Below are positions 16,193-25,155 of a stretch of 64,000 nt of DNA, piece after piece; position 1 is the stretch's first letter, and the number at the start of each line of letters is the position of its first letter. The notes under the pieces are model-generated. The model worked only from the letters and a program-made list of their open reading frames with translations, made no database searches and was not told the DNA's origin. A program made the position numbers and the translations under genes. The stretch covers positions 62,001 to 126,000 of the forward strand of contig JALHNM010000003.1 in the NCBI GenBank assembly GCA_022843485.1. The letters run 5' to 3'. The DNA is from Fimbriimonadaceae bacterium. Its GTDB lineage: Bacteria > Armatimonadota > Fimbriimonadia > Fimbriimonadales > Fimbriimonadaceae.

Positions 16193-19100
16193 ATGGGATT
16201 GACCAAGCTCTCGATCGTCCGCTCGATCTTCATCTGGATGTGCATGGCCCTCATCGGGCTGTTCGGGTTCATCGCGTACAACAGCATGCGCGTCGAGCTG
16301 AACCCGGACGTCAGCTTCGGCGTGGTCACGATCACGACCGTCTACCCCGGGGCGGGCCCGGACGAGATCAACACCCTCGTCACGCGACCGATCGAGGAGC
16401 AGGTCTCCGGCGTCGCGAACCTGCAAGAGATCATCAGTTCCTCGCAGGAGGGCGTCTCCGCAGTCGTTCTCCAGTTCGAGGTGGGCTCCGATCAGGAAGC
16501 GGCCCTCAACGAGGTCCGCGCCCGGGTGGACCGGGTCCTGAACGAACTCCCCCGGGAGGTCGAGAAGCCCCTCGTCGAGAAGATCGACACGGCGGCCGAT
16601 CCGACGCTCACGATGAGCCTTCGGAGCGACACGCTCAGCAACCGTCAGCTCCGCGACATCGCCGACAACAAGCTCAAGGACCGCTTCGCGCGGATCAAGG
16701 GGGTCGCGAGCGTGAACGTGGCCGGAGGCGAGCAGCGCGAGATCCAGGTGCGACTGCGCCGCGAAGCCCTGGACGTCTACAAGATCGGCATCTCGGACGT
16801 CCAGCGGGCTGTCCAAGCGGCTTCGGTCAACGTCCCCAGTGGGCGGGTCGTGGCCGGGGACGAAGAGTTCACCGTCCGGCTGCTCGGCGAGTGGAAGACC
16901 CCCGAGCAGGTGGGCGAGACGTGGCTGAGCTTCCAAGACCGCAATCAGCCGAACAGCCCGATCAAGTCGGTCCGGCTTAAGGACATCGCGTCGATCGTCG
17001 ACGCGAACGCGGAGCGACGGCAGTACAGCCGGCTCGACGGGGCCGACGCAGTGACCCTCGTCGTCCAGAAGGCCAAGGCCGGCAACGCGGTCGAGATCTC
17101 GAAGGCCATGAGACAGCCGCAAGGCCCAGGCCAGCCCAGCCTCTTGGAGGAACTCGAACAGCAGTACGGCCTCAAGTTCGTCGTCACGCTCGACACCTCG
17201 ACGCAGATCAGCGAGTCGCTCTTCGACCTCCAGTTCGCCATCGCCTTCGGGATCTTCCTCGTGATGGTCACGATGTGGCTCTTCCTGCACAACCTGCGGG
17301 GCACGTTCATCGTCGCGATCTCGATCCCGCTCTGTATCTTCGCCACGTTCATCGTCCTCTGGGTGTTCGGGTTCACGATCAACAACCTCTCGATGCTGGC
17401 CATCTCTCTGGCCATCGGCGTCATGGTCGACGACTCGATCGTCGTCATCGAGAACATCTACCGGCACCTCACCATGGGCGAGTCGCCCGAGGAGGCTGCG
17501 ATCAACGGGCGCGCCGAGATCGGACTCGCCGCCATCGCCATCACCCTCGCCGACGTTGTGGTGTTCATCCCCATCGGGGTGATGGGCGGCGTCGTCGGGC
17601 AGTTCTTCCGCCCGCTCGGCATCGGCTACGCCGTGGCCGTGCTCTTCTCCCTCCTCGTCTCGTTCACTGTGACCCCGATGCTCGCGAGCAAGTGGTACCG
17701 GGCGGGCGAAGACTGGGAGCACCCGAAGGGTCGGTTCGCTCAATGGTTCGAGCGCGGCTGGGGACGAGTGGCCCTCGCCTACCGCTCCATGCTCGGCTGG
17801 GCCCTGGCGCACCGGTGGTTCGTGTTCACGGCCGGCTTCGTCGTCCTGTTCGCCCTGTTCATCTTCATCGGCGGGAGCTTCGCACCGTCAGCCCAGGCCG
17901 CGGTGACGGGTCAGATCGGGCTCGTCGTCTTCTCAACCATCGTCGGGGCGCTCGTGTTCGTCGTCAACCTCTTCCGGCGGTACTTCAAGCCCCAGTTCAT
18001 CCTCTACGGCGCTCTCTTCGGGCTCGTGTTCCCGCTCGCGTCGTTCGTCGGCTACCAGTACCGGGCGTGGAAAGGGGAGGCGGTGTTCAAGTTCGCCTTC
18101 TTCCCGCCTAGCGACGCGGGCACGATCAGCATCCTCGTCGACCTCCCCTCCAGCGCGAGCCTTGCCGCGACGGAACGCGTCGTCCGACAGATCGAAGAGA
18201 CCGTCTCGAAGCACCCCGAGGCCCACTACGTCACCGCGAGCCTCGGTTCGCGGAGCTCCGGCTTCAGCGCCTCCCAGCAGGGCACGAACTACGCCGCGAT
18301 CACGGTCACGCTCTACGAGAAGGCCGCCCTCCTCGACGCGCTGCCCTGGGCCGAGCACGAGGAGAAGCTCCGCTACGTGAGCGACACCCAGGTCGCGGCC
18401 GAAATGCTCGAGCGGGTCGGCAAGATCGCGGGCGCCCGTGTGACAGTGAGTGCTGGCTCGAACTTCGGCTTCGGCGCCCCGATCCAGATGTCGTTCCGGT
18501 CGGACGACCGCGACAAGCTCCTCGCGACCGCCCGCGCTGTCTACGACGGCCTCGCCGCAGGCAAGGTCAAGGGCGTCATCACGCCGGACCTCTCCGCCAA
18601 ACCGGGCAAGCCCGAGCTCCGGGCGATCCCCGACCGGGCCCGGCTCGCCGACGCCGACCTCACCGTCGCCGAGATGGGGGCCGCGCTGCGCGTCATGTAC
18701 GAAGGCGACACCCAGACGAAGTTCCGCGTGGGCGGCCAGGAGTACGACGTCCGCGTCATGCTCGACACGATCGACCGCAACGACCCGGCCGCGCTCGGGA
18801 GCGTCCCGGTCGCCTTCCGCCAGAACCAGCCGATCTACCTCTCCGAAGTCGCCCGCATCGAGCGGGGCCAGGGCGTCGACAAGATCGACCGGCGCGGCCG
18901 CCAAGAAGAGGTCATCGTGAGCGCAGACCTCCTCCCTGGGTTCGCCGCGGGTACCGTCCAGTCCGAGATCGACGCCTGGATGACGGCCGAGGGCCTGATC
19001 CAAGACGGTGTCCGCTACCTGCCGCTCGGTCAGGCGGACGTCCAGGCCCGCGAGTCCGGGTTCCTCCTCGGCGCCCTGGGCCTTGGGTTCCTCCTGGTCT

Positions 19101-19582
19101 ATATGGTGCTCGCCTCGCTCTACAACAACCTGCTCTACCCGTTCATCATCCAGCTCGCGCAGCCCCAGGCCATGGTCGGGGCCATCCTGGCCCTCGTCAT
19201 CACCGACAAGACCCTCAACATCGTCGGTTTCATCGGGATCGTGTCGCTCGTCGGCCTCGTCGGCAAGAACGCCATCCTGCTCGTGGACTACGCCAACACC
19301 CTCCGCGAGCGGGGCGAGGACCGGTTAACGGCGCTGCTCGATTCGGGCCAGACCCGACTGCGGCCGATCATGATGACCACCCTCGCGCTGATCTTCGGCA
19401 CCCTCCCCGTCGCGCTCGCGATCGGCCGGGGGTCGGAGTTCCGGGAGACGATCGGGATCACGATCATCGGCGGAACCATCCTGAGTACCGTCCTCACCCT
19501 CCTCATCATCCCGTGCTCCTACACGATCTTCGACGACGTCTCCGTCGGGTTGGCGCGGCTGCTCCACCGCAAGAAGGCCTAA
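16193..19582 (+). CDS. RND efflux pump, HAE1-like, with extra membrane segments
   Basis: A 1129-aa inner-membrane proton-driven exporter. The N-terminal helix and first porter loop (GFIAYNSMRVELNPDVSFGVV), the TM4 proton-relay Asp pair (GVMVDDSIVVIENIYRHL) and the C-terminal half (GLVGKNAILLVDYANTLRER) are all present. Between the usual TM7 (residues about 540-563) and the second porter loop (FFPPSDAGTISI, about 636) there are about 70 additional residues with two further hydrophobic stretches (GLVVFSTIVGALVFVVNLF and ILYGALFGLVFPLASFVGY), predicting 14 rather than 12 helices. It is the last gene of the AbrB-tolC-adaptor-pump operon. The substrate is unknown. Confidence 0.92.
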   Translation: MGLTKLSIVRSIFIWMCMALIGLFGFIAYNSMRVELNPDVSFGVVTITTVYPGAGPDEINTLVTRPIEEQVSGVANLQEIISSSQEGVSAVVLQFEVGSDQEAALNEVRARVDRVLNELPREVEKPLVEKIDTAADPTLTMSLRSDTLSNRQLRDIADNKLKDRFARIKGVASVNVAGGEQREIQVRLRREALDVYKIGISDVQRAVQAASVNVPSGRVVAGDEEFTVRLLGEWKTPEQVGETWLSFQDRNQPNSPIKSVRLKDIASIVDANAERRQYSRLDGADAVTLVVQKAKAGNAVEISKAMRQPQGPGQPSLLEELEQQYGLKFVVTLDTSTQISESLFDLQFAIAFGIFLVMVTMWLFLHNLRGTFIVAISIPLCIFATFIVLWVFGFTINNLSMLAISLAIGVMVDDSIVVIENIYRHLTMGESPEEAAINGRAEIGLAAIAITLADVVVFIPIGVMGGVVGQFFRPLGIGYAVAVLFSLLVSFTVTPMLASKWYRAGEDWEHPKGRFAQWFERGWGRVALAYRSMLGWALAHRWFVFTAGFVVLFALFIFIGGSFAPSAQAAVTGQIGLVVFSTIVGALVFVVNLFRRYFKPQFILYGALFGLVFPLASFVGYQYRAWKGEAVFKFAFFPPSDAGTISILVDLPSSASLAATERVVRQIEETVSKHPEAHYVTASLGSRSSGFSASQQGTNYAAITVTLYEKAALLDALPWAEHEEKLRYVSDTQVAAEMLERVGKIAGARVTVSAGSNFGFGAPIQMSFRSDDRDKLLATARAVYDGLAAGKVKGVITPDLSAKPGKPELRAIPDRARLADADLTVAEMGAALRVMYEGDTQTKFRVGGQEYDVRVMLDTIDRNDPAALGSVPVAFRQNQPIYLSEVARIERGQGVDKIDRRGRQEEVIVSADLLPGFAAGTVQSEIDAWMTAEGLIQDGVRYLPLGQADVQARESGFLLGALGLGFLLVYMVLASLYNNLLYPFIIQLAQPQAMVGAILALVITDKTLNIVGFIGIVSLVGLVGKNAILLVDYANTLRERGEDRLTALLDSGQTRLRPIMMTTLALIFGTLPVALAIGRGSEFRETIGITIIGGTILSTVLTLLIIPCSYTIFDDVSVGLARLLHRKKA

Positions 19583-19591
19583 ACCCACGGC

Positions 19592-19617
19592 CAGGGCGAC
19601 CGCTAGCGGTCGCCCTG
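19592..19617. repeat. Perfect 26-bp palindrome between pump gene and metal ATPase
   Basis: CAGGGCGACCG (19592-19602) and CGGTCGCCCTG (19607-19617) flank CTAG, so all 26 bases are self-complementary. No T-run follows. It begins 9 bp after the pump stop codon, so it could end that transcript. It also covers the expected -35 position of the promoter at 19630, so it could be an operator for the ATPase. Confidence 0.7.
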
Positions 19618-19629
19618 TGTCCGACCTGC

Positions 19630-19635
19630 TATGCT
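19630..19635 (+). promoter_or_regulatory. -10 box for the metal-ATPase transcript
   Basis: TATGCT sits 6 nt before the ATG at 19642, the same spacing seen before many start codons in this window. Confidence 0.45.
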
Positions 19636-19641
19636 CAGGGT

Positions 19642-19674
19642 ATGGGAGCCAACCGGACTCTCCGGAGGTGCTGA
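19642..19674 (+). CDS. Possible 10-codon leader peptide of the metal ATPase
   Basis: ATG GGA GCC AAC CGG ACT CTC CGG AGG TGC TGA encodes MGANRTLRRC. The ATG is 6 nt behind TATGCT, so it could be read as a leaderless start. The stop codon is 2 nt before the ATPase GTG and the ATPase Shine-Dalgarno (GGAGGTG) lies inside the last codons, a layout suited to translational coupling. Its terminal Cys is noteworthy before a metal pump. Nothing else supports translation. Confidence 0.3.
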   Translation: MGANRTLRRC

Positions 19675-19676
19675 CC

Positions 19677-21614
19677 GTGAACCTGCGGACGGTTCAGACC
19701 GCGCTGACCGCCCTTTGCGGGCTCGCCCTTCTCGGGGCGATGCTCGGCCTCCACCCCACCCTGGCCTACGTGTCCTGCGTCGCTGGGTCGTGGTTCGCCC
19801 TCCGAGCAGCCTGGCGCTCAGTCGCGCGGCGGTCGGTGGACGTGAACGTCCTCATGCTCGTCGCCGCCGTCGGTGCCGTGCTCCTCGGGCAACCGGTCGA
19901 GGCCGCCGTACTCCTCTTCCTCTTCAGCCTCTCGAACACGCTCGAGGAGTACGCGATGTCCCGCACGCGGTCCGCTATCGAAGGGCTGATGAAGCTCCGA
20001 CCGGACGAGGCCATCGTGGTCGAGGGCGACGTCGATGTCCGCCGGCTCGTCCGCGACGTCGTGGTCGGGGACACGGTGCGGGTCCTGCCGTTCGACCAGA
20101 TCCCTCTCGATGGGCGGGTCGTGAGCGGCGAGACCAGCGTCGACCAGGCCGCCATGACCGGGGAGTCCGTCCCTGTCCCGAAGTCCAGCGGCGACCAGGT
20201 GCTCGCCGGGACGCAGAACCAGGATGGGATGATCCTCGTCCAGGTCGAGCGCGCGGCGGGGGACACGACCCTCGAGAAGATCGTCTCGCTCGTCCGCGAC
20301 GCCCAAGAGAACAAGGCGAGCGGCGAACGGGTCAGCCAGTGGTTCGGATCCCGCTACACCCTGTTCGTGATCGGCGCGGCCCTGCTTTCGGTCGCCATCC
20401 GCTTCGCGCTCGGCGAGGACGCCGAGCGGGCCCTCTACGCCTCGCTCACGCTCCTCGTCGCCCTGAGCCCTTGCGCCCTCGTCATCTCCACCCCGGCGAC
20501 CACCCTTTCGGCCCTGGCTTGGGCGGCGCGGAACGGGATGCTCGTCCGAGGCGGCGAGTTCATCGAGGCCGTGGGGCGGGCGGACGCCTTCGCCTTCGAC
20601 AAGACGGGCACCCTCACCCGAGGGCGCCCAGAGCTGGCCGAGGTCTGCGTCTGCCACGGTGTCGCCGCCACCCATGGGGCCCGGCCCGACTGCGACGAGG
20701 CGAACGGGTGCTGGGCGGGCGACGGCCCGATGTCCGACGAGGCGGCGGGAGCCCTCCGACTCGCCGCGGCGGCCGAGCAGTACAGCACCCACCCGATCGC
20801 AGAGGCCGTCGTCCGCGCCGCCCGCGACCGGGGCCTCGACGTACCCGAGGCGACGAGCCAGCGAGTCTTGGCCGGGCTCGGGGTCGAGGCCGAGGTCGAT
20901 GCGTCTACGGTCCGGATCGGCCAACGCCGGTTCTTCGAGGGCGACACCGCGCTTCCCCCCGACTTCGACGCCCACGTGAGTCGCCTGGTGTCCCAAGGGA
21001 TGACGATCGCGGTCATGGAGGCCGGGGGCCGCTACACCGTGCTCGGCCTGCGCGACGAGCCGCGCCCGGAGGCCCGCGCCGTGATCGAAGAGCTCCGACG
21101 GCTCGGGGCCCGGTCGGTCTCGATCCTCACCGGCGACAACCCCCAGACCGCCGCCACCGTCGCCGCCCGTCTGGGCGTCGAGGACGTGCGCGCGGGGCTC
21201 ATGCCCGCCGACAAGGAACAGGCCGTGAGCCGACTCGCCCAGGAGAACAAGGCGCTCGTCTACGTCGGCGACGGCGTGAACGACGCCCCGGGCCTCGCCC
21301 GGGCGCACGTGGGGGTCGCGATGGGCGGGCTAGGGAGCGACGTCGCCCTCAACGCCGCCGACGTGGTCCTCATGCAGGACACCCTCTCGCGCCTGCCCAT
21401 GCTCGTTCGACTCGGCCGCAAGACCAACGCCGTGATCTGGGCGAACCTCGTCTTCGCCGGGCTCGTGATCGGCTGTCTGACCATCGCGACGGTCCTCATC
21501 GACGCCCTGCTCCCGGACGCAAGGCACCTCATCCTGCCCATCGCCGTGGTCGGGCACGAGGGATCGACCGTGCTCGTGATCCTCAACGGCCTGCGGCTCC
21601 TGCGCGGCCCCTAG
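19677..21614 (+). CDS. P1B-4-like heavy-metal-transporting ATPase
   Basis: A 645-aa P-type ATPase. The GTG at 19677 is chosen because GGAGGTG lies 6 nt upstream. The phosphorylation motif is DKTGT (Asp308), with TGES in the actuator domain and GDGVNDAP in the P domain. The TM6 motif is SPC (264-266), not CPC, and the last helix begins with HEGST (627-631). This pair is typical of P1B-4 pumps (CoaT/CtpD/ZosA type) that move Co, Ni, Zn or Fe(II). There is no N-terminal metal-binding domain. Just after DKTGT the ATP-binding domain contains a Cys/His-rich insert (VCVCHGVAATHG, DCDEANGCW; about residues 321-346). Confidence 0.9.
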   Translation: MNLRTVQTALTALCGLALLGAMLGLHPTLAYVSCVAGSWFALRAAWRSVARRSVDVNVLMLVAAVGAVLLGQPVEAAVLLFLFSLSNTLEEYAMSRTRSAIEGLMKLRPDEAIVVEGDVDVRRLVRDVVVGDTVRVLPFDQIPLDGRVVSGETSVDQAAMTGESVPVPKSSGDQVLAGTQNQDGMILVQVERAAGDTTLEKIVSLVRDAQENKASGERVSQWFGSRYTLFVIGAALLSVAIRFALGEDAERALYASLTLLVALSPCALVISTPATTLSALAWAARNGMLVRGGEFIEAVGRADAFAFDKTGTLTRGRPELAEVCVCHGVAATHGARPDCDEANGCWAGDGPMSDEAAGALRLAAAAEQYSTHPIAEAVVRAARDRGLDVPEATSQRVLAGLGVEAEVDASTVRIGQRRFFEGDTALPPDFDAHVSRLVSQGMTIAVMEAGGRYTVLGLRDEPRPEARAVIEELRRLGARSVSILTGDNPQTAATVAARLGVEDVRAGLMPADKEQAVSRLAQENKALVYVGDGVNDAPGLARAHVGVAMGGLGSDVALNAADVVLMQDTLSRLPMLVRLGRKTNAVIWANLVFAGLVIGCLTIATVLIDALLPDARHLILPIAVVGHEGSTVLVILNGLRLLRGP

Positions 21615-21621
21615 GCGCCTT

Positions 21622-22263
21622 CTAGCGGGCGACGATCGTCAGCCTCGGCCGGAGGTCGGGGTCGTTGTGGCGGGAGTAGAACTTGTAGATCGACGACTCC
21701 CCCGCGCCTTCTGGAGAAAGGCGCGTGGTGAGGGCCAGCACGAGCGTGCGGTTCGGACTCTCCGCCGCGGCGGCGAGCGCCTTCCGGAAGTCGTTCGGCC
21801 CGGCGAGGAGATCGACCTCCACAGCGAACGGCTTCTCAGCGTCCCCCGGGTACGCCCAACCCGTGCCGAACACGGTCCCATCGTCGGCCACCGGGTGGCA
21901 GGTCTTCGCCATGACGGCCTCCCAGTTCGCTTCGTCGAACCCCGACGTCGCGGGACGGGCCTCGACCGGGTTGGCTTTGGCCGTCTCCGCGTCGAACCCG
22001 GGCTCGGCGGTGTGCACGAGCCGGAGCGTCGCCTTCCCCACCTCCGGCAGGTCTTTGGGCACCGTGAACTTGAGCAGGCTGTACGAGAACCCCATGTGGT
22101 CCGCGCCGACCTCGCCGACCGCCCGCCCGTCTGCCCCCCAGGCCCGGAGGTACGGGTCGCTCGTCTGATCCTGGGCGAACTGGTAGACCCACACGTCGTC
22201 GGTGGGTTCGATCACGACGGGAGTGGCCCCAACGGCCAAGGCGAGGGCGAGGGCGGACACCAT
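21622..22263 (-). CDS. Secreted DNRLRE-type domain protein
   Basis: A 213-aa protein with a signal peptide (VSALALALAVGATP). The remainder forms one beta domain of the DNRLRE kind: VVIEPTDDVWVYQF at the start, SYSLLKFTVPKDLPEVGKATLRL in the middle, and LVLALTTRL...LRPRLTIVAR at the end. Such domains occur alone or appended to surface enzymes; the function is unknown. A related domain opens the protein at 38719. It converges on the ATPase gene with only 7 bp between them. Confidence 0.7.
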   Translation of the reverse strand: MVSALALALAVGATPVVIEPTDDVWVYQFAQDQTSDPYLRAWGADGRAVGEVGADHMGFSYSLLKFTVPKDLPEVGKATLRLVHTAEPGFDAETAKANPVEARPATSGFDEANWEAVMAKTCHPVADDGTVFGTGWAYPGDAEKPFAVEVDLLAGPNDFRKALAAAAESPNRTLVLALTTRLSPEGAGESSIYKFYSRHNDPDLRPRLTIVAR

Positions 22264-22331
22264 GAATCCATCTCACCTACGGGGTCCCCGGGGCCCCTGG
22301 GCCCTCTAGGTCTTCGCCGGGCTGGGCTCTG

Positions 22332-22358
22332 GGCCGAGCCCGGGCCCTGGGCTCGGCC
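22332..22358. repeat. Perfect inverted repeat abutting the mutS2 -10 box
   Basis: GGCCGAGCCC (22332-22341) and GGGCTCGGCC (22349-22358) form a perfect 10-bp stem around a 7-base loop. The right arm shares its last base with the -10 box CACAAT (22358-22363). The flanking genes diverge here, so it is not a 3'-end terminator for either. Confidence 0.6.
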
Positions 22359-22369
22359 ACAATGGGCCC

Positions 22370-24730
22370 GTGCACGCCCTCCGCGTGATCGAGTACGACG
22401 CCGTCCTCCGGGCGCTGGCCGAGGCCTGCGACACGCCCGGGGGCCGGGCGATGGCCGAGCGCCTCCTCCCTCGCTTCGACGAGGCCGGGGTGGCCTTCGA
22501 ACTCGAGCGAACCCGGGAGGCCGACTCCGTCCTCGCCGTCGACCCGTTCTCGATGCGCGGGGCGTGGGACGTCGGGCCGAAGGTGCAGGTCGCCGAGAAA
22601 GGGGCCGCCCTGGACGGCGAGACCCTCCACAAAGTCGGCGAGTCGCTTCGAACGATGCGGACCGCGGGGCAGTTGCTACAGCGAAAGCGCGAGACGGCCC
22701 CCACCCTATGGCTCCTCGGCGAGAGGCTCCCCGACCTCCAACGGCTCGAGAACCGCCTCCTCGACAGCTTGGACGGCGACGGGTCCGTACGCGACGAGGC
22801 GAGCATCGAGCTCGCCGCCCTCCGCAAGCGGGTCGCGTCCGCCTCGCAACGGATCCTCGAGCGCATCCAGTCCTACGTCTCCGGGCGGACCCGCGACCTG
22901 CTGAGCGACCCGCTCTACACCGTCCGCGACGGGCGGTTCGTGCTGCCGCTCAAGGCCGAGAACCGGGGCAAGATCAAGGGGATCGTCCACGATACGAGCG
23001 GTAGCGGGGCGACCATCTACCTCGAGCCCGACGACGTCGTGGCCCTCGGCAATCAGCTCCGCGAAGCCGAGGCCGCGGAACGCGCCGAGGTGGCCCGGAT
23101 CCTCCGCGAGCTGAGCGAGAAGGTCGGCGCCGTCGGGCCCCAGGTGCGGGACGGGCTCGACGCAGCCGCCGAACTGGACCTCGTCCTCGCCAAGGTCCGC
23201 CATGGCTGGGCGAGCGGCGGGTGCCTTCCCGAGCGGGCTTCGGGGCCTTACGTCAAGGTGGTCGAGGCTCGCCACCCGCTCCTTCCGCGCGAGAGCGTCG
23301 TCCCCTTGAGTCTCGACCTCGGCGACTCGGGATCGGGCCGGGCCGCGATCGACGTCGTCCTCATCACCGGCCCCAACACCGGTGGCAAGACGGTCGGAAT
23401 CAAGACGGTCGGGCTTTGCGTGGCGATGGCCCAGGCCGGGCTCATGCCGCCCGCCAAAGCCGTGACAGTCGGGTGCTTCAGCCAGCTCTGGGCCGACATC
23501 GGCGACGAACAGTCCCTCCAGCAAAGCCTTAGCACGTTCAGCGGCCATATCCGCAACATCTCCGAGGCCCTCAAGGACCTCAAACCGGGGGCGCTCGTGT
23601 TGCTCGACGAGGTCGGAGCCGGGACCGACCCCGACGAGGGGGCCAACCTCGCCCGCGCGCTCCTCTTACGGTTTCAGTCCGGCGGGGCCAAGGTGCTGGC
23701 GTCGACGCACTACGGGGAACTCAAGATCCTCGCCACGAACGCCCAGGGGTTCATGAACGCCTCGATGGAGTTCGACCCGAAGTCGCTGCGCCCGACTTAT
23801 CGGCTTCTCGTAGGCGTCCCCGGCTCGAGCCACGCGATGAAGATCGCTGAACGGTACGGCGTGCCGAGGGACGTGATCGACGAAGCCCTGACCGGCGTCA
23901 GCGCCGAGCAGCAGGACGTCGCCCGCATGATCGAACGGCTCGAACAGGCCCAGAAGCAGGCGCAACGGGCGCAAGGCGAGGCTGATCGGCTCGCGAGCCG
24001 ACTCCGTGAGGTCGAACGGGAGGCCGAAGTGAAGGTCCGGGCCGCCGAAGAGGCCCGGACCAAGGTGCGCGAGCGGGCGGTAGAAGAACTCGAGTCGCTC
24101 CTACGCGAAATCCGGCTAGAAGCGTCAGACTTGTTCGAAGAGCTCAAGCGTGACCCCACCCAGCGGGGCTTCGACCAGGCCCGCGAGCGGCTCCGACAGC
24201 TCCAGGACGTCGGAAAATCGTTCGTCGACGAAGCCCGGCCCAAACCGAAGAGCCCCGAGAAACCGGCCGTCGCCCCAGGCCCGATCGTCCGCGGGGCCAC
24301 CGTCCGTGTACGCGGGCTAAGCCAGACCGGGGTCGTGCTCGACGACCCGAAGGGCAACCAGGTCGCGATCCAAGTCGGCCCATTGCGGATGACGGCCAAG
24401 CTCGCGGACCTCACCGCGGTCGAGGCGCCCAAGGCCCCGACCGACAAGTCCCGGCTCAACCAGACCCGTCTCCAGAAGGCGATGACCGTAAGCCCCGAGC
24501 TCCACCTGCGCAACATGCGGGCCGAGCTGGCCCAAGAGGCCCTCGAGAAGTTCGTGGACGACGCCCTCCTCGCCGGCCTCGCGAGCGTACGGATCGTCCA
24601 CGGTAAAGGCGAAGGCGTGTTGCGCAAGTTGGTCCAGGACTACCTGCGCAAACACCCGGACGTGCGGTCGCACCACCTGGGCGACGCGAACGAGGGCGGC
24701 GAGGGCGTCACCGTGGCGGTGCTGAAATAG
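22370..24730 (+). CDS. mutS2: Endonuclease/ATPase MutS2
   Basis: A 786-aa protein from a GTG, 6 nt after CACAAT. The core and lever helices occupy residues 1-320. The ABC-type ATPase has Walker A GPNTGGKTVGIK, LLDEVGAGTDPDEGA as Walker B/D-loop and ASTHYGEL as the switch His. A long coiled coil follows (residues about 510-620), then a KOW-like region and a C-terminal Smr domain (SVRIVHGKGEGVLRK). It lacks the mismatch-recognition domain of MutS. MutS2 proteins suppress recombination or, in Bacillus, split collided ribosomes (RqcU). In the Smr domain the usual DLHG reads ELHLRN. Confidence 0.93.
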   Translation: MHALRVIEYDAVLRALAEACDTPGGRAMAERLLPRFDEAGVAFELERTREADSVLAVDPFSMRGAWDVGPKVQVAEKGAALDGETLHKVGESLRTMRTAGQLLQRKRETAPTLWLLGERLPDLQRLENRLLDSLDGDGSVRDEASIELAALRKRVASASQRILERIQSYVSGRTRDLLSDPLYTVRDGRFVLPLKAENRGKIKGIVHDTSGSGATIYLEPDDVVALGNQLREAEAAERAEVARILRELSEKVGAVGPQVRDGLDAAAELDLVLAKVRHGWASGGCLPERASGPYVKVVEARHPLLPRESVVPLSLDLGDSGSGRAAIDVVLITGPNTGGKTVGIKTVGLCVAMAQAGLMPPAKAVTVGCFSQLWADIGDEQSLQQSLSTFSGHIRNISEALKDLKPGALVLLDEVGAGTDPDEGANLARALLLRFQSGGAKVLASTHYGELKILATNAQGFMNASMEFDPKSLRPTYRLLVGVPGSSHAMKIAERYGVPRDVIDEALTGVSAEQQDVARMIERLEQAQKQAQRAQGEADRLASRLREVEREAEVKVRAAEEARTKVRERAVEELESLLREIRLEASDLFEELKRDPTQRGFDQARERLRQLQDVGKSFVDEARPKPKSPEKPAVAPGPIVRGATVRVRGLSQTGVVLDDPKGNQVAIQVGPLRMTAKLADLTAVEAPKAPTDKSRLNQTRLQKAMTVSPELHLRNMRAELAQEALEKFVDDALLAGLASVRIVHGKGEGVLRKLVQDYLRKHPDVRSHHLGDANEGGEGVTVAVLK

Positions 24731-24762
24731 CGGCCCGCCGCCGAGTAGAGTCTCGGGAGGCG

Positions 24763-25155
24763 ATGGAAGACCTCGTCCGAGCCGCTCTCGATGCCCGGAG
24801 CCGGGCCTACTGCCCGTACAGCGGGTACGCCGTCGGTGCCGCGCTCCTCGGGTCGGACGGGCAGGTATGGACAGGCTGCAACGTCGAGAATGTCTCGTAC
24901 GGGGCGACCGTCTGCGCCGAACGGACCGCGCTCGTCACGATGGTGGCGGCCGGAGAGCGACGGTGGCGGACCCTCGCTGTCGCTACTCGGGACGGGGGGA
25001 CGCCCTGCGGGGTCTGCCTCCAGGTCCTCGCCGAGTTCTGCGAGGACCCCGCGACGGCCACGGTCGTCTGCCTGGACGAGGAGGGCGCAGGCCCGACCCG
25101 GACGTTCCTCGAACTTTTCCCCTTCGCGTTTCGGACAGACTTGGGACAGACATGA
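24763..25155 (+). CDS. cdd: Cytidine deaminase
   Basis: A 130-aa homotetrameric-type cytidine deaminase for pyrimidine salvage (cytidine/deoxycytidine to uridine). The zinc site is complete: VCAERTA (Cys ligand and catalytic Glu) and PCGVCLQVL (two Cys). The N-terminal AYCPYSGYAVGAALL and GCNVENVSYGAT are family signatures. It is preceded by GGGAGG and a more distal TAGAGT. Its stop overlaps the ATG of the next lipoprotein gene. Confidence 0.93.
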   Translation: MEDLVRAALDARSRAYCPYSGYAVGAALLGSDGQVWTGCNVENVSYGATVCAERTALVTMVAAGERRWRTLAVATRDGGTPCGVCLQVLAEFCEDPATATVVCLDEEGAGPTRTFLELFPFAFRTDLGQT

